Of a stretch of DNA of 64,000 nt, positions 53,632 to 62,100 are shown piece by piece. The notes below the pieces were generated by a model. It had not been told where the DNA came from and made no database searches. It saw nothing but the letters and a program-made list of their open reading frames with translations. The stretch's first letter is position 1. Each line of letters begins with the position of its first letter. The stretch is taken from positions 434,001 to 498,000 of the forward strand of contig NZ_PVBS01000001.1 of assembly GCF_002980575.1 (NCBI RefSeq), given 5' to 3'. Both the position numbers and the translations under genes were made by a program. The stretch comes from Sphingobacterium gobiense. Its GTDB lineage: Bacteria; Bacteroidota; Bacteroidia; Sphingobacteriales; Sphingobacteriaceae.

Positions 53632-56600
53632 TTAGAATTTAATGTCCACACCAAATGTATATACCTTAACTTGTGGGTAATAAGCTCCCCCGCCCAGAGA
53701 AACGCCGGCTGCCTGTCCTGCGTCGTAATTAATTTCTGGATCGTAACCCTCATAAAAGTTGGTGCTGGTAAAGAGATTTTGTCCATTGGCGTATAGATAA
53801 ATGCCTGCTAGTTTGCTATTGGCAAAGAATTGCTTAGGCAACTCGTACCCGAGATGTATGTTCTTCAAACGAAGATACGCGCTGCTGCGCATCCAGAAAG
53901 TGGAGTTTTGGGTATTATTGCTTGAAGTGATAGACAGTCTTGGTAATGAGGCATCGCGATTCTCTTCGGTCCAGTAATCCAGTTGCCATTCTTTTACTGC
54001 GCTGGAATTCACTGCCGGAATAACATAGTGGGAATTGAGATAACCATCGGCTTTACCAACACCTTGCAAAAACGCACTGAAACGAAGACCTTTCCATCCG
54101 AAATCGAGATTAGCCCCGTAGGTATAGCGAGGTATTGTGCTACCGATAATGATCTTGTCGTCATCAGTAATACGACCGTCAGGTATTGGATTTCCAGCAT
54201 CGTCGAAAGCGCCCGCGATATCGCGGTATCGGATGTCGCCAACTTTAAGCTCTCCAATCTGGGTAGGTCCGTTATCTATCTCTTCTTGTGATTGGTAAAG
54301 GCCGTCGGCTTGATAACCAAAAATAGAATTAATAGCATAACCTTCCTGTTGCCGCAAGAGTGTTCCGGAGGTCTGTCCCCGCATGTCTACGATTTTGTTG
54401 TGCACATCCGATAGGTTCAAACCTATGCCGAAGGTAAAATCTCTCCAGGAATCGTTATACCGTGCTGAAACTTCCCAGCCCTTGTTCGAAACTTTAGCTG
54501 CATTCTGGAAAGGTGCGCCCAAGCCCGTGAGCTGTGAGGTATTCAGTTTCAAAAGAATGCCTTCCGTCATTTTATCATACCAGTCAAAAGTCAAGTTTAA
54601 CTTATTGAAAAATAATGCGTCCAATCCGACGCCGCTCATCGTCGTCGTTTCCCAACGTAGATTAGGGTTAGCCATCGTAGACAAGGTAACCATCTGATGG
54701 ATGTTCCCGCCCATAGCGGTACTACCTAGGTTAAGTGTTTCGATAAACGGATAATAGGAGCTCCCAATATTTTGGTTACCCAGTTTACCCCAGGATCCGC
54801 GTAGTTTCAGTTCGTTGATATAAGATTTTACGGGTTGCATAAAGTTTTCCTCTGAAATACGCCATCCAGCCGAAAAGGATGGAAAAACGGCCCACCGATT
54901 GTCTGCCATGAACCGAGAGGTGCCATCGTACCTGAAATTGGCTTCGAGAAGATAGCGATCCCTAAAATCGTAGTTCAGACGGCCAAATGTTGAAACCAAC
55001 AGCCACTGTTCTTGAGAGCCATCGTTGTTTTTTGTTTCGTCGTCTGCTCCGGCACGCAGTACCTCGTAAGTATCGTAGGTAAAATTACGGCGGTAGCCCA
55101 TCAGGTATTTTTCGTCATACGTTTCCCGTGAGGCACCCAAAAGCAACTTCAGATGGTGATCGCCCCATTTTTTTTGAGCATTTGCCGTAAATTGATAAGT
55201 GCCGTATAAATAGCGATAGCCGGTTTCGGTAAGATCGGTAAAGGTATTCGCTGCACCGGCCTCCGAACCATCTTCGTTATAAGTCATTACGCTCCGTGTA
55301 AAAGTATGTGTATTGCGGGTAAGATATCGAGGCGCCACCATACCCGAAAGTGACAACCAATCGGTAGGTTTATAGGTGAGGTTTAGATTACCCAGAAGTT
55401 CGAGATTATGAAGTTTACGGTTACCTCCTTCCTCTATAAAGGCAATGGGGTGGCGATTGACCCAAGCTTCAGACCATAAACCGTTATGTTGTATGGGAAT
55501 GTTGGTAGGCATCCTTCCCAGATAATTCCAAACGACATTTTCTTCTGCAATTTGTAAACGGTCTTTGTTGGTCATGGATAGGTCTAGTCGTATATTCCAG
55601 TTTTCATTAGGGGTGATATCCATATTGTTGCGTAGGGTGTACCGCTCAAAGTCTGTGTTTTTTATGATCCCGTCTTGTTTGACGTAACTGATAGAAGGGG
55701 ATACCTTTACGATACCAGTATTCGCCATCAGGGAAACATAGTGGTTATGTGTAAAGCCGCTACCTTGGAGGATTGCTTTTTGCCAATCGTAATTGGATGG
55801 ATCTTTTGCGTATGCAGCGTTGAATTGCTCGATATCTTCTTCACTATATATGGCAGCACCACCATCGTTGATATTGGCTTGATTGAATACTTCCATATAG
55901 GTTAGCCCGTCGGTAACTGTCGGAACGTTGGTAGGTTCTTGCCATCCGGCGTAATTTCGATAATCAATTGCTAAACGCTCTTTGGCACGTTTGGTAGTAA
56001 TGAGGATAACGCCGTTCGCTGCTCGCGAACCATAGATGGCTGCGGAGGCTGCATCTTTCAATACAGAAATAGATTCGATATGATTGACGTCTACATTATC
56101 CATCGAGCCCGCTACACCATCAATGATAACTAAAGGGGCGTTGTCTGATCCGCCGAAAGAATTGATACCGCGTATATTGATGTTGGCGCCATCCCCACCA
56201 GGAGCCCCGGTTTGTGCGGTCACGGTTACGCCAGGAGCAAGTCCCTGCAAAGCAGTAGACGCGGATACGGTCGGTCTTCTTTCCAGCTGTTCGCTTCCCA
56301 CCGTTGATATGGCTCCGGTTAGGTTATTGCGGCGTTGCGTGCCGTAGGCTACAACGACGACTTCTTCCACAGCAGATTGCTTCTGGCTCATTCCGATAGT
56401 AAACTGACTTTCCTCGCGTAAGGTGTACTGCCGTTTCTGGTAACTGATATGACTAAACTCTAAAATGGTACCGCGTGTTGCGGAGATTTGAAAACGTCCA
56501 TTTTCGTCTGATAACGCTACTTCATTTTTATCTTTTACCGTAACGTTTACGCCGGCGATGGGTTCGTTATCTTCGTTGACGATAAGGCCTGTATATTGTC

Positions 56601-57003
56601 TTTGTCGGACTGCATCGGCTTTTTGATTAGCGGACGGCGATCGAGTTGACGAACGTGCCACGATAATATTTTTGTCTCTAATCGTGTACGTAAGCTGTTG
56701 CGGATACAATATGTCTTCGAGAAAGTCGGATAGTTTCTTGTTGTCGGCCACGATAGTAATTGGTCTGGTGGTCTCCATAATATCAGCACTGCATATAACG
56801 TTGTAATCAGTCTGCCGTTTGATCTCGCGGAACAATTGCTCGATGTTAGCATTGCGCTGATTCACGGTGATGGTCTGAGCTAAGATCTCGCCATGCACCT
56901 GCAATACGCAGACGATTAAGGATGTTAAAATCATCTTCATGATTAAAAGTGTTTTCAAACGGCGTTTGCGGGCCATCTGTGACATGAATTTATTTTTTTT
57001 CAT
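53632..57003 (-). CDS. SusC/RagA-family TonB-linked outer-membrane transporter with STN domain
   Basis: A 1123-residue SusC protein with a long signal region (hydrophobic core about 19-43), STN domain (about 45-116), carboxypeptidase-like regulatory domain (about 137-205), signature VEEVVVVAYGTQRRNNLTGA, and plug with SAAIYGSRAANGVILITTKR; the barrel ends in VDIKF. It imports the substrate bound by the SusD encoded five bases downstream. The FecR and sigma genes lie upstream on the same strand. Confidence 0.95.
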   Translation of the reverse strand: MKKNKFMSQMARKRRLKTLLIMKMILTSLIVCVLQVHGEILAQTITVNQRNANIEQLFREIKRQTDYNVICSADIMETTRPITIVADNKKLSDFLEDILYPQQLTYTIRDKNIIVARSSTRSPSANQKADAVRQRQYTGLIVNEDNEPIAGVNVTVKDKNEVALSDENGRFQISATRGTILEFSHISYQKRQYTLREESQFTIGMSQKQSAVEEVVVVAYGTQRRNNLTGAISTVGSEQLERRPTVSASTALQGLAPGVTVTAQTGAPGGDGANINIRGINSFGGSDNAPLVIIDGVAGSMDNVDVNHIESISVLKDAASAAIYGSRAANGVILITTKRAKERLAIDYRNYAGWQEPTNVPTVTDGLTYMEVFNQANINDGGAAIYSEEDIEQFNAAYAKDPSNYDWQKAILQGSGFTHNHYVSLMANTGIVKVSPSISYVKQDGIIKNTDFERYTLRNNMDITPNENWNIRLDLSMTNKDRLQIAEENVVWNYLGRMPTNIPIQHNGLWSEAWVNRHPIAFIEEGGNRKLHNLELLGNLNLTYKPTDWLSLSGMVAPRYLTRNTHTFTRSVMTYNEDGSEAGAANTFTDLTETGYRYLYGTYQFTANAQKKWGDHHLKLLLGASRETYDEKYLMGYRRNFTYDTYEVLRAGADDETKNNDGSQEQWLLVSTFGRLNYDFRDRYLLEANFRYDGTSRFMADNRWAVFPSFSAGWRISEENFMQPVKSYINELKLRGSWGKLGNQNIGSSYYPFIETLNLGSTAMGGNIHQMVTLSTMANPNLRWETTTMSGVGLDALFFNKLNLTFDWYDKMTEGILLKLNTSQLTGLGAPFQNAAKVSNKGWEVSARYNDSWRDFTFGIGLNLSDVHNKIVDMRGQTSGTLLRQQEGYAINSIFGYQADGLYQSQEEIDNGPTQIGELKVGDIRYRDIAGAFDDAGNPIPDGRITDDDKIIIGSTIPRYTYGANLDFGWKGLRFSAFLQGVGKADGYLNSHYVIPAVNSSAVKEWQLDYWTEENRDASLPRLSITSSNNTQNSTFWMRSSAYLRLKNIHLGYELPKQFFANSKLAGIYLYANGQNLFTSTNFYEGYDPEINYDAGQAAGVSLGGGAYYPQVKVYTFGVDIKF

Positions 57004-57063
57004 TAATTTTGATAGCTATGTAATTATAATTCCAATCTCTTTTGTGGTTACTATGGCATTCTG

Positions 57064-57087
57064 CCGGAAAAGTTGGCGCTTTTCCGG
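57064..57087. other. Hairpin in the fecR-susC gap
   Basis: CCGGAAAAG (57064-57072) and CTTTTCCGG (57079-57087) form a perfect nine-base stem with a six-base loop between the fecR stop (57101) and the susC start (57003). On the transcribed minus strand no T-run follows, so it is not a standard terminator for this operon; it may be a leader structure or processing site. Confidence 0.45.
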
Positions 57088-57100
57088 TTTTGTTTATGTA

Positions 57101-58270
57101 TTATTTCATGATTTGAACCCTCCTCCCGTCGATATTTATTATCAAATCGTTATCAATCAATTGTAGTATATCCAACACTTTGTCGAACGTGTCGTATTTG
57201 CTTAAGCTGCCCCAAATCCGCACTTGCCTGGCACTCGACGCGATTTCAATTTCGATATCGTACCAGCGGCTTATTTTAGCAGCTACGGCTTCTAGATTTT
57301 CATTTTGGAAAACGAATAAACCGTTTTTCCAACTAATGAAATCTTCAATATTAACTGGTCTAACGCGTGTTGCCGTGCCGTCCGATATGCCTTGCATGCC
57401 GGGTGTTAGTTCAGGGTTATCGTGTCCATCTTGTAGCCTAACTCTTCCCTCAACCAGTGTTACGTAGCTTAAAGTTTCTTCTTGATACGATCGGATATTA
57501 AAGCGGGTCCCTAATACCACGACCTCGTTATTATTGGTACGTACATGGAATGGTTTTTCTTTATTGGATGCTATTTCAAAAAAAGCTTCTCCATTTAAAG
57601 TAACCTCTCGTGTTTTTCCATGGAACGTTATCGGATAAGCTAGTTTACTTTCGGCATTCATGTGTATCCGGCTACCGTCGGAAAGGGTTAAAATATATTC
57701 ACCACCACGCGGCGTCTGCAACGTGGCCATCATATTTTCCGGTTGCACCGTACTTAGTTCTATTGGCCGTCCGTCCGCATAGTGTAGTCCTTGGTCTATC
57801 ACGATACCGCCGGGAATAGAATCGAGTTGGATCACTTGACCATTGCTCAGGGTTAAAACAGCCCTAGAGCCTCCCGGCTCAATGATATGAGCTGCTGTTT
57901 GATTTACCGAATTGTGACGGTTGTTTAATTTAGGCGTGAACAGAAAGCTGCACACGCCTAACACGACTATTGCACAAGCTGCTGTCAGGTAACGGTAGAA
58001 GGCGATCGTATTATTGCGTTTACCTTCGCACACCTGTTCACGGATGTGACGGAGCACGGTCGCCCGTCGAGCGTCGTTTTCTTTTTTGAAACGACTGTAA
58101 GCCGCGGATTCTTGGAGGATGTCTTTTGCTTCCAATTGCTCCACTATCGCTCGCGTTTCAGGAGGCAGCTTGTCCAGCTCGTCTTCTAGAGAAGACGGAT
58201 TCGTTGTGTTATCCTTCTTGGAAAAAAGGTAATTGAATACCGTACTGACTAACTTTTCGAAGTCGTTCAT
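57101..58270 (-). CDS. FecR-family anti-sigma factor
   Basis: A 389-residue membrane anti-sigma factor: cytoplasmic part (1-90), membrane segment (about 91-110), FecR domain with TPRGGEYILTLSDGSRIHMN (about 189-208), and C-terminal DUF4974 domain (about 315-388). It links the STN domain of the SusC downstream to the sigma factor encoded upstream. All are on the minus strand; the gap to the sigma gene is 103 bases. Confidence 0.93.
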   Translation of the reverse strand: MNDFEKLVSTVFNYLFSKKDNTTNPSSLEDELDKLPPETRAIVEQLEAKDILQESAAYSRFKKENDARRATVLRHIREQVCEGKRNNTIAFYRYLTAACAIVVLGVCSFLFTPKLNNRHNSVNQTAAHIIEPGGSRAVLTLSNGQVIQLDSIPGGIVIDQGLHYADGRPIELSTVQPENMMATLQTPRGGEYILTLSDGSRIHMNAESKLAYPITFHGKTREVTLNGEAFFEIASNKEKPFHVRTNNNEVVVLGTRFNIRSYQEETLSYVTLVEGRVRLQDGHDNPELTPGMQGISDGTATRVRPVNIEDFISWKNGLFVFQNENLEAVAAKISRWYDIEIEIASSARQVRIWGSLSKYDTFDKVLDILQLIDNDLIINIDGRRVQIMK

Positions 58271-58373
58271 GTATGTTCTATGATTTACCGATAGAACACC
58301 CTATAAGAAGGAACCTTTCATTAAACTTCTGTTAAATGAGATTAATAATTATTTAATATAGCGGATAGATCGT

Positions 58374-58955
58374 TTAGAAATTTGAATGACCGAAAAGATA
58401 GACTAGCAGGAAATAGTCCAATTTGATATTTTTTTTAAGAAAACGCAGTGCACGTGATTTGTGAATGTAAACAGCCGCTACACTAATCTGCAACTCGGTG
58501 CTAATTTCTTCGTGTGTAAGGTCTTCGATATAGGCCAATCGAAATACTTCCCGTTGTTTTTCAGGCAGGTGGTTTATTTTGTTGTTAACGAGCTCTAGAA
58601 GTTCAATCCGGATAATATGGGCGAGCAAGTCTGTATCATCTTGAAGAATAGATTCTATATTTTCGGGTCCTTCGATAATACGTATATTCTTCGATTTTCG
58701 GATATGATTGAGACAGGCATTTTTTGTACAAATATATAGGAAGGACCGAATCTGATGATAGTTGGAAAAATCGCTTTTCTTTTTCCAAAACAGAATAAAG
58801 GAATCGGATACAATTTCTTCAGCGATTTCAATCGCAGGCACATATCGCGTAGCAAAATATAGCAATGGGTCATACAACTTATGGAAAACTTCTTCCAACG
58901 AGCCATCTGTTAAACCATTTGCTTCCTTTTTGTTCAATTGAGATCGATTGTGCAT
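58374..58955 (-). CDS. FecI-type ECF RNA polymerase sigma-70 factor
   Basis: A 193-residue ECF sigma factor; region 2 has AEEIVSDSFILFWKKKS, region 4 has LPEKQREVFRLAYIEDLTHE and the HTH EISTELQISVAAVYIHKSRA (about 148-170). It heads the fifth cassette on the minus strand. A TAACTTTG -7 element at 58992-58999 and a perfect palindrome at 59011-59025 lie upstream. Confidence 0.93.
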   Translation of the reverse strand: MHNRSQLNKKEANGLTDGSLEEVFHKLYDPLLYFATRYVPAIEIAEEIVSDSFILFWKKKSDFSNYHQIRSFLYICTKNACLNHIRKSKNIRIIEGPENIESILQDDTDLLAHIIRIELLELVNNKINHLPEKQREVFRLAYIEDLTHEEISTELQISVAAVYIHKSRALRFLKKNIKLDYFLLVYLFGHSNF

Positions 58956-58991
58956 CCGTATTCCTTAATGCCGATAACGTTAGATATTTGC

Positions 58992-58999
58992 CAAAGTTA
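58992..58999 (-). promoter_or_regulatory. Candidate -7 element for the fifth sigma gene
   Basis: On the minus strand the bases read TAACTTTG, an exact TAnnTTTG match, with about 30 bases of leader to the ATG at 58955. The expected -33 position is occupied by the palindrome at 59011-59025 instead of a clear TTG, as at promoters that depend on an activator. Confidence 0.45.
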
Positions 59000-59010
59000 G
59001 CGCTTCAATA

Positions 59011-59025
59011 TTAACGTATCGTTAA
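59011..59025. promoter_or_regulatory. Palindrome TTAACG-N3-CGTTAA, possible operator
   Basis: TTAACG-TAT-CGTTAA is a perfect inverted repeat placed 12 bases upstream of the -7 element of the fifth sigma gene. On the minus strand it also reads TTAACG-N5-TTAATA, an 11-base spaced direct repeat like PhoB-type sites. Identity of the binding protein is unknown. Confidence 0.35.
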
Positions 59026-59074
59026 GTTTACGGATGACAAAGGATACAGGCGTAATGCAATTGCCTTATGTTTT

Positions 59075-59090
59075 CTTGTCCTAAGACAAG
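59075..59090. promoter_or_regulatory. Palindrome CTTGTC-CTAA-GACAAG, possible operator
   Basis: A perfect six-base inverted repeat directly upstream of the candidate -33 TTG (59092) of the alpha/beta hydrolase promoter. Its place suggests an activator or repressor site of a dimeric regulator (HxlR, MarR or Rrf2 type possible). Confidence 0.4.
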
Positions 59091-59091
59091 A

Positions 59092-59119
59092 TTGGGCACC
59101 GGCTATAGACCTAACTTTG
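59092..59119 (+). promoter_or_regulatory. Promoter of the alpha/beta hydrolase gene
   Basis: TTG (59092-59094), a 17-base spacer and TAACTTTG (59112-59119), an exact -7 match, followed by a leader of about 30 bases to the ATG at 59157. Confidence 0.5.
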
Positions 59120-59156
59120 CAAGCAGTCGGACAGTGTACTCAAAAAATAGCTAATA

Positions 59157-60053
59157 ATGAATCGATTAATGGCATCCGTAACGCTGACAGCCTTGGGACT
59201 GATTTCAAGTAATGCGAGTAAAGCAGAACGTATAATGACAACAATAGCGGAGGAAGAGCAAGTGACCAGAGATAGCACCGCCAATCAGGGATATGTAGAA
59301 GTGAACGGACTCAACATGTACTATGAAATTTATGGGGAAGGAAAGCCACTCGTATTGATTCATGGTGGTGGATCTACCATCCAGACAACTTTCGAAAAAG
59401 CTATTCCGCTATTGGCAAAAAATAGAATGGTAATTGCTATGGAGCTCCAGGCGCATGGCCGTACCGATGACAGAAATACTGCACTTTCTTTCGCACAGGA
59501 TGCCGATGACGTGGTCACGCTTTTGAAAAAACTAGGGATTGATAATGCCGACTTTCTCGGTTTTAGTAATGGTGGCACAACAACACTGCATATTGCGATA
59601 CGCTATCCCCACTTGGTGAACAAGATTATCTTAGCATCGGCGCTAGCTAAACGGGATGGTGTACCGGAATGGTTTTGGGATTTTATGGATAATGCCAGAT
59701 TAGAAAACATGCCTCGGCAGCTGAAAGAGGCGTACCTGGAACTTACACCGGACGTGAAGCGTTTACAGGTGATGCACGATAAGGATGCAAGGAGGATGGT
59801 GGAGTTCGTAGACATTCCCGATGAAAAAATAAAATCGATAAAAGCGCCAACGCTAGTACTGATAGGGGATAAAGATGTAATTACAGTGGAACACGCCGTA
59901 GAAATACATCGTCTGATAGCCAATTCTGAGCTGGCAGTCATTCCTGGAGGGCATGGCGAATATATCGGGGAAGTGACAACCCTGAAGCCTGATTTTAAAG
60001 AAGCGGAACTCGTTGTTCCGCTACTCGATAAATTCTTGGACAAGAGTTGGTAA
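59157..60053 (+). CDS. Alpha/beta hydrolase
   Basis: A 298-residue alpha/beta-fold hydrolase. The catalytic triad is Ser137 in GFSNGG, Asp238 in LIGDKD and His266 in GGHGEY; the oxyanion HGGG lies at 69-72. The first 25 residues (VTLTALGLISSNASKAE) look like a weak export signal, so the enzyme may be periplasmic. Substrate is unknown. It stands alone under its own promoter with an adjacent palindrome, and its stop directly abuts the stop of the convergent gene. Confidence 0.9.
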   Translation: MNRLMASVTLTALGLISSNASKAERIMTTIAEEEQVTRDSTANQGYVEVNGLNMYYEIYGEGKPLVLIHGGGSTIQTTFEKAIPLLAKNRMVIAMELQAHGRTDDRNTALSFAQDADDVVTLLKKLGIDNADFLGFSNGGTTTLHIAIRYPHLVNKIILASALAKRDGVPEWFWDFMDNARLENMPRQLKEAYLELTPDVKRLQVMHDKDARRMVEFVDIPDEKIKSIKAPTLVLIGDKDVITVEHAVEIHRLIANSELAVIPGGHGEYIGEVTTLKPDFKEAELVVPLLDKFLDKSW

Positions 60054-60707
60054 CTAATTTCTTTTATTTGCAGCTTCCCAGATATCTTCTCCTGAATAGA
60101 TTTTTACTCGCCCTATTGGATTTTTAGACACTTTCGTTAGCGCATTTGCCAATACGTCGGTGGGAAGAGGACGCTGGGCACAAAAAAGTCCGATGTTGTT
60201 GAAGAATCGGATGAATTTTATGCCGAGTAATTCACCCTTGCGGTCACTGTTTTTCCGAATTAGCGAAGGCGGCCTGAAAATATGTAAATAAGGAAAGCCT
60301 AAAGCTCGTATATCATCTTCGAGTTGACCTTTCATTTTGGTGTAGAAAAAAGGAGATTTAGCGGATGCAAACCCAGAAGATACCAAAACCAAGCTTTGCA
60401 CATTGTTTTTTCGGGCGGCACAGGCGAATTGATATTGATAATCATAATCAATCTTCCATTGGGCCTTTTTGCTTCCGGCGGCTTGCAACGTTGTCCCCAG
60501 ACAGGAAAACAGCACATCACCTTTCACTAAATGTTCCCATTGCTCGGGCCGGTCAAAATCGATCAAATGTACGTCAAGCTTTTCATGTTGTAAGGCCACT
60601 GGCCGTCTCACAAAAATACGGATTCGTTGAAAGGTGTCATCTTCTAACAATAAATCTACTAGATCGCTACCGGTGGCGCCTGTAGCGCCGATTATCAATG
60701 CATGCAT
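60054..60707 (-). CDS. NAD(P)-binding Rossmann protein, HTATIP2/TIP30-like
   Basis: A 217-residue protein of the atypical SDR/NAD(P)H-binding family: dinucleotide motif GATGATG (7-13), FSCLGTT, and the active-site-like segment SSGFASAKSPFFYTKMKGQL with the Tyr-x-x-x-Lys pair. Bacterial relatives of the HTATIP2 group have no settled function. It is convergent with the alpha/beta hydrolase gene, with no bases between the two stops. Confidence 0.85.
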   Translation of the reverse strand: MHALIIGATGATGSDLVDLLLEDDTFQRIRIFVRRPVALQHEKLDVHLIDFDRPEQWEHLVKGDVLFSCLGTTLQAAGSKKAQWKIDYDYQYQFACAARKNNVQSLVLVSSGFASAKSPFFYTKMKGQLEDDIRALGFPYLHIFRPPSLIRKNSDRKGELLGIKFIRFFNNIGLFCAQRPLPTDVLANALTKVSKNPIGRVKIYSGEDIWEAANKRN

Positions 60708-60797
60708 AGTTCCCCCTATCTTTACGCATATGGATTACAAAAAAATCGTGCCAAGGATGTAACATCTAACGGCGCGTCCACTAATGGGTGGCCAATC

Positions 60798-61931
60798 TTA
60801 CGCTTCTGAAAACATAGGCCGTTGCAACGGAATTTCGAAACTGTCGTATAATTTTGCTTGTGTATCATTCGGTTGGGTCAAGGTATAATACGCTCCCGTC
60901 AGTTTCAGACCCGCATCCGTTCTGACAATGCCCATTTTGAGGAAACCAAAACGCTCATCACAATAAGCCGCTAGTCGAACGTCGCTATTTACCCTTTCTA
61001 ACGGTTTGACGGTAGTAGTATCTTGAAGCGCTATGGTGTGAAGATCCGCATAGCCTCCTGCACCAGCTACAATATAGGGTACCACATTTCCATCGGCATA
61101 CGTTTTATGAAACCGTTGGTAATTGTGTACGTGGCCACTGAACACGGCATCCGGGATTACGGAGGCTTCGGCAAATGCATTTTCGAGAAAATCAATCATA
61201 GCGATACTCGATCCGTGGTTCGTGTCAGCAGAATAGGGGGCGTGATGTAGACAAACGATAATAGCCTGGTCGTCACGGTATATAGCTGCGTCTTGTAACT
61301 CGTTAACGAACCAATCGCGCTGTTCATCGGTGATGGTGCCGTGTTTTGTGACGTTGGCATACAAACCTATAAAACGAGCGAGTGGTGTTTCCAATGTCCA
61401 ATATACATTGGGCTGTACCATACTCTGACGATTGACATCTGTACCATAGCTGATAGGCCGGCTGTGCGTGTCACAGAAAACATCCATAAAGGCATCTAGA
61501 CTTTGATACGGACTGGACGCGCTGGGGTTGATATCAGCATCGTGATTGCCGGGGATAGCGAAAATAGGAGCTGGATAATACTGATAAGGCTTTAGAAATT
61601 GCGCGGGGTACTCGCATGCTTCGCCATAATTATACACAATATCGCCTAAATGGAAAAGGAAAGCGGGTGGTGAACTGCGATGTTCCGCTATTTGTTGTCC
61701 CAAAGTGTGGGCAACCGTCGCCTGAAAATCAGAATGACGGACACTACCGGTGTCGCCGACCATGTGAAAAAACATACGGTCTTGTATCTCGCTTGTTGTA
61801 CTCCCTAGGATTTTTTCTACGTTCAAGCGGTATGGATATTCGCCAGTGGGCGCAGGTAATGGCTTAAAGTTGTGCGCATCATTATTGATATGGGTTAACA
61901 CAACGGGAACATTGTATTTTGTATTTTCCAT
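60798..61931 (-). CDS. Calcineurin-like metallophosphoesterase
   Basis: A 377-residue metallophosphoesterase with the metal-binding motifs VGDTG, HLGDIVYNYG, IPGNHDAD, CLHHAPYS and SGHVHNYQRF in order. No signal peptide is evident, so it is probably cytoplasmic, unlike the enzyme at 50773-51867. The substrate is unknown. An exact -7 element (TAAGTTTG, 61936-61943 on the minus strand) lies so close to the ATG that the message would be leaderless or nearly so, and an 11-base spaced repeat resembling a Pho box lies just upstream of it. Confidence 0.9.
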   Translation of the reverse strand: MENTKYNVPVVLTHINNDAHNFKPLPAPTGEYPYRLNVEKILGSTTSEIQDRMFFHMVGDTGSVRHSDFQATVAHTLGQQIAEHRSSPPAFLFHLGDIVYNYGEACEYPAQFLKPYQYYPAPIFAIPGNHDADINPSASSPYQSLDAFMDVFCDTHSRPISYGTDVNRQSMVQPNVYWTLETPLARFIGLYANVTKHGTITDEQRDWFVNELQDAAIYRDDQAIIVCLHHAPYSADTNHGSSIAMIDFLENAFAEASVIPDAVFSGHVHNYQRFHKTYADGNVVPYIVAGAGGYADLHTIALQDTTTVKPLERVNSDVRLAAYCDERFGFLKMGIVRTDAGLKLTGAYYTLTQPNDTQAKLYDSFEIPLQRPMFSEA

Positions 61932-61935
61932 ACAG

Positions 61936-61969
61936 CAAACTTAACAAATCCATGTTAACTAAATGTGAA
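61936..61969 (-). promoter_or_regulatory. Promoter with Pho-box-like repeats before the metallophosphoesterase gene
   Basis: Read on the minus strand: TTCACA (61969-61964), five bases, TTAACA (61958-61953), five bases, TTGTTA (61947-61942), running into the -7 element TAAGTTTG (61943-61936). The 11-base periodicity of TT[AC]ACA-like half-sites is the geometry of PhoB/PhoP boxes known from other phyla. Whether Sphingobacteriaceae PhoB uses this form is not known to me. Confidence 0.35.
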
Positions 61970-62100
61970 ACAACGATGACTTAACACCTTCAGATAAAAC
62001 TTGTAACACAGTGATGACAAATACTTGATGTTTCATCAGAACATTTTTACTATGTTCGCAGCTTTTGGATTTTGAAGTTATATCAATACTATTTCTGTAC

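Noticed and set aside
53983..54697. Plus-strand frames of about 100 codons within the fifth susC gene
   Set aside because: They are antisense to a continuous, well-conserved SusC reading frame.
62025..62058. Promoter TTG-N23-TATGTTCG before the FemAB-like gene
   Set aside because: The spacer is long and the -7 match is imperfect, so it was not listed as a feature.
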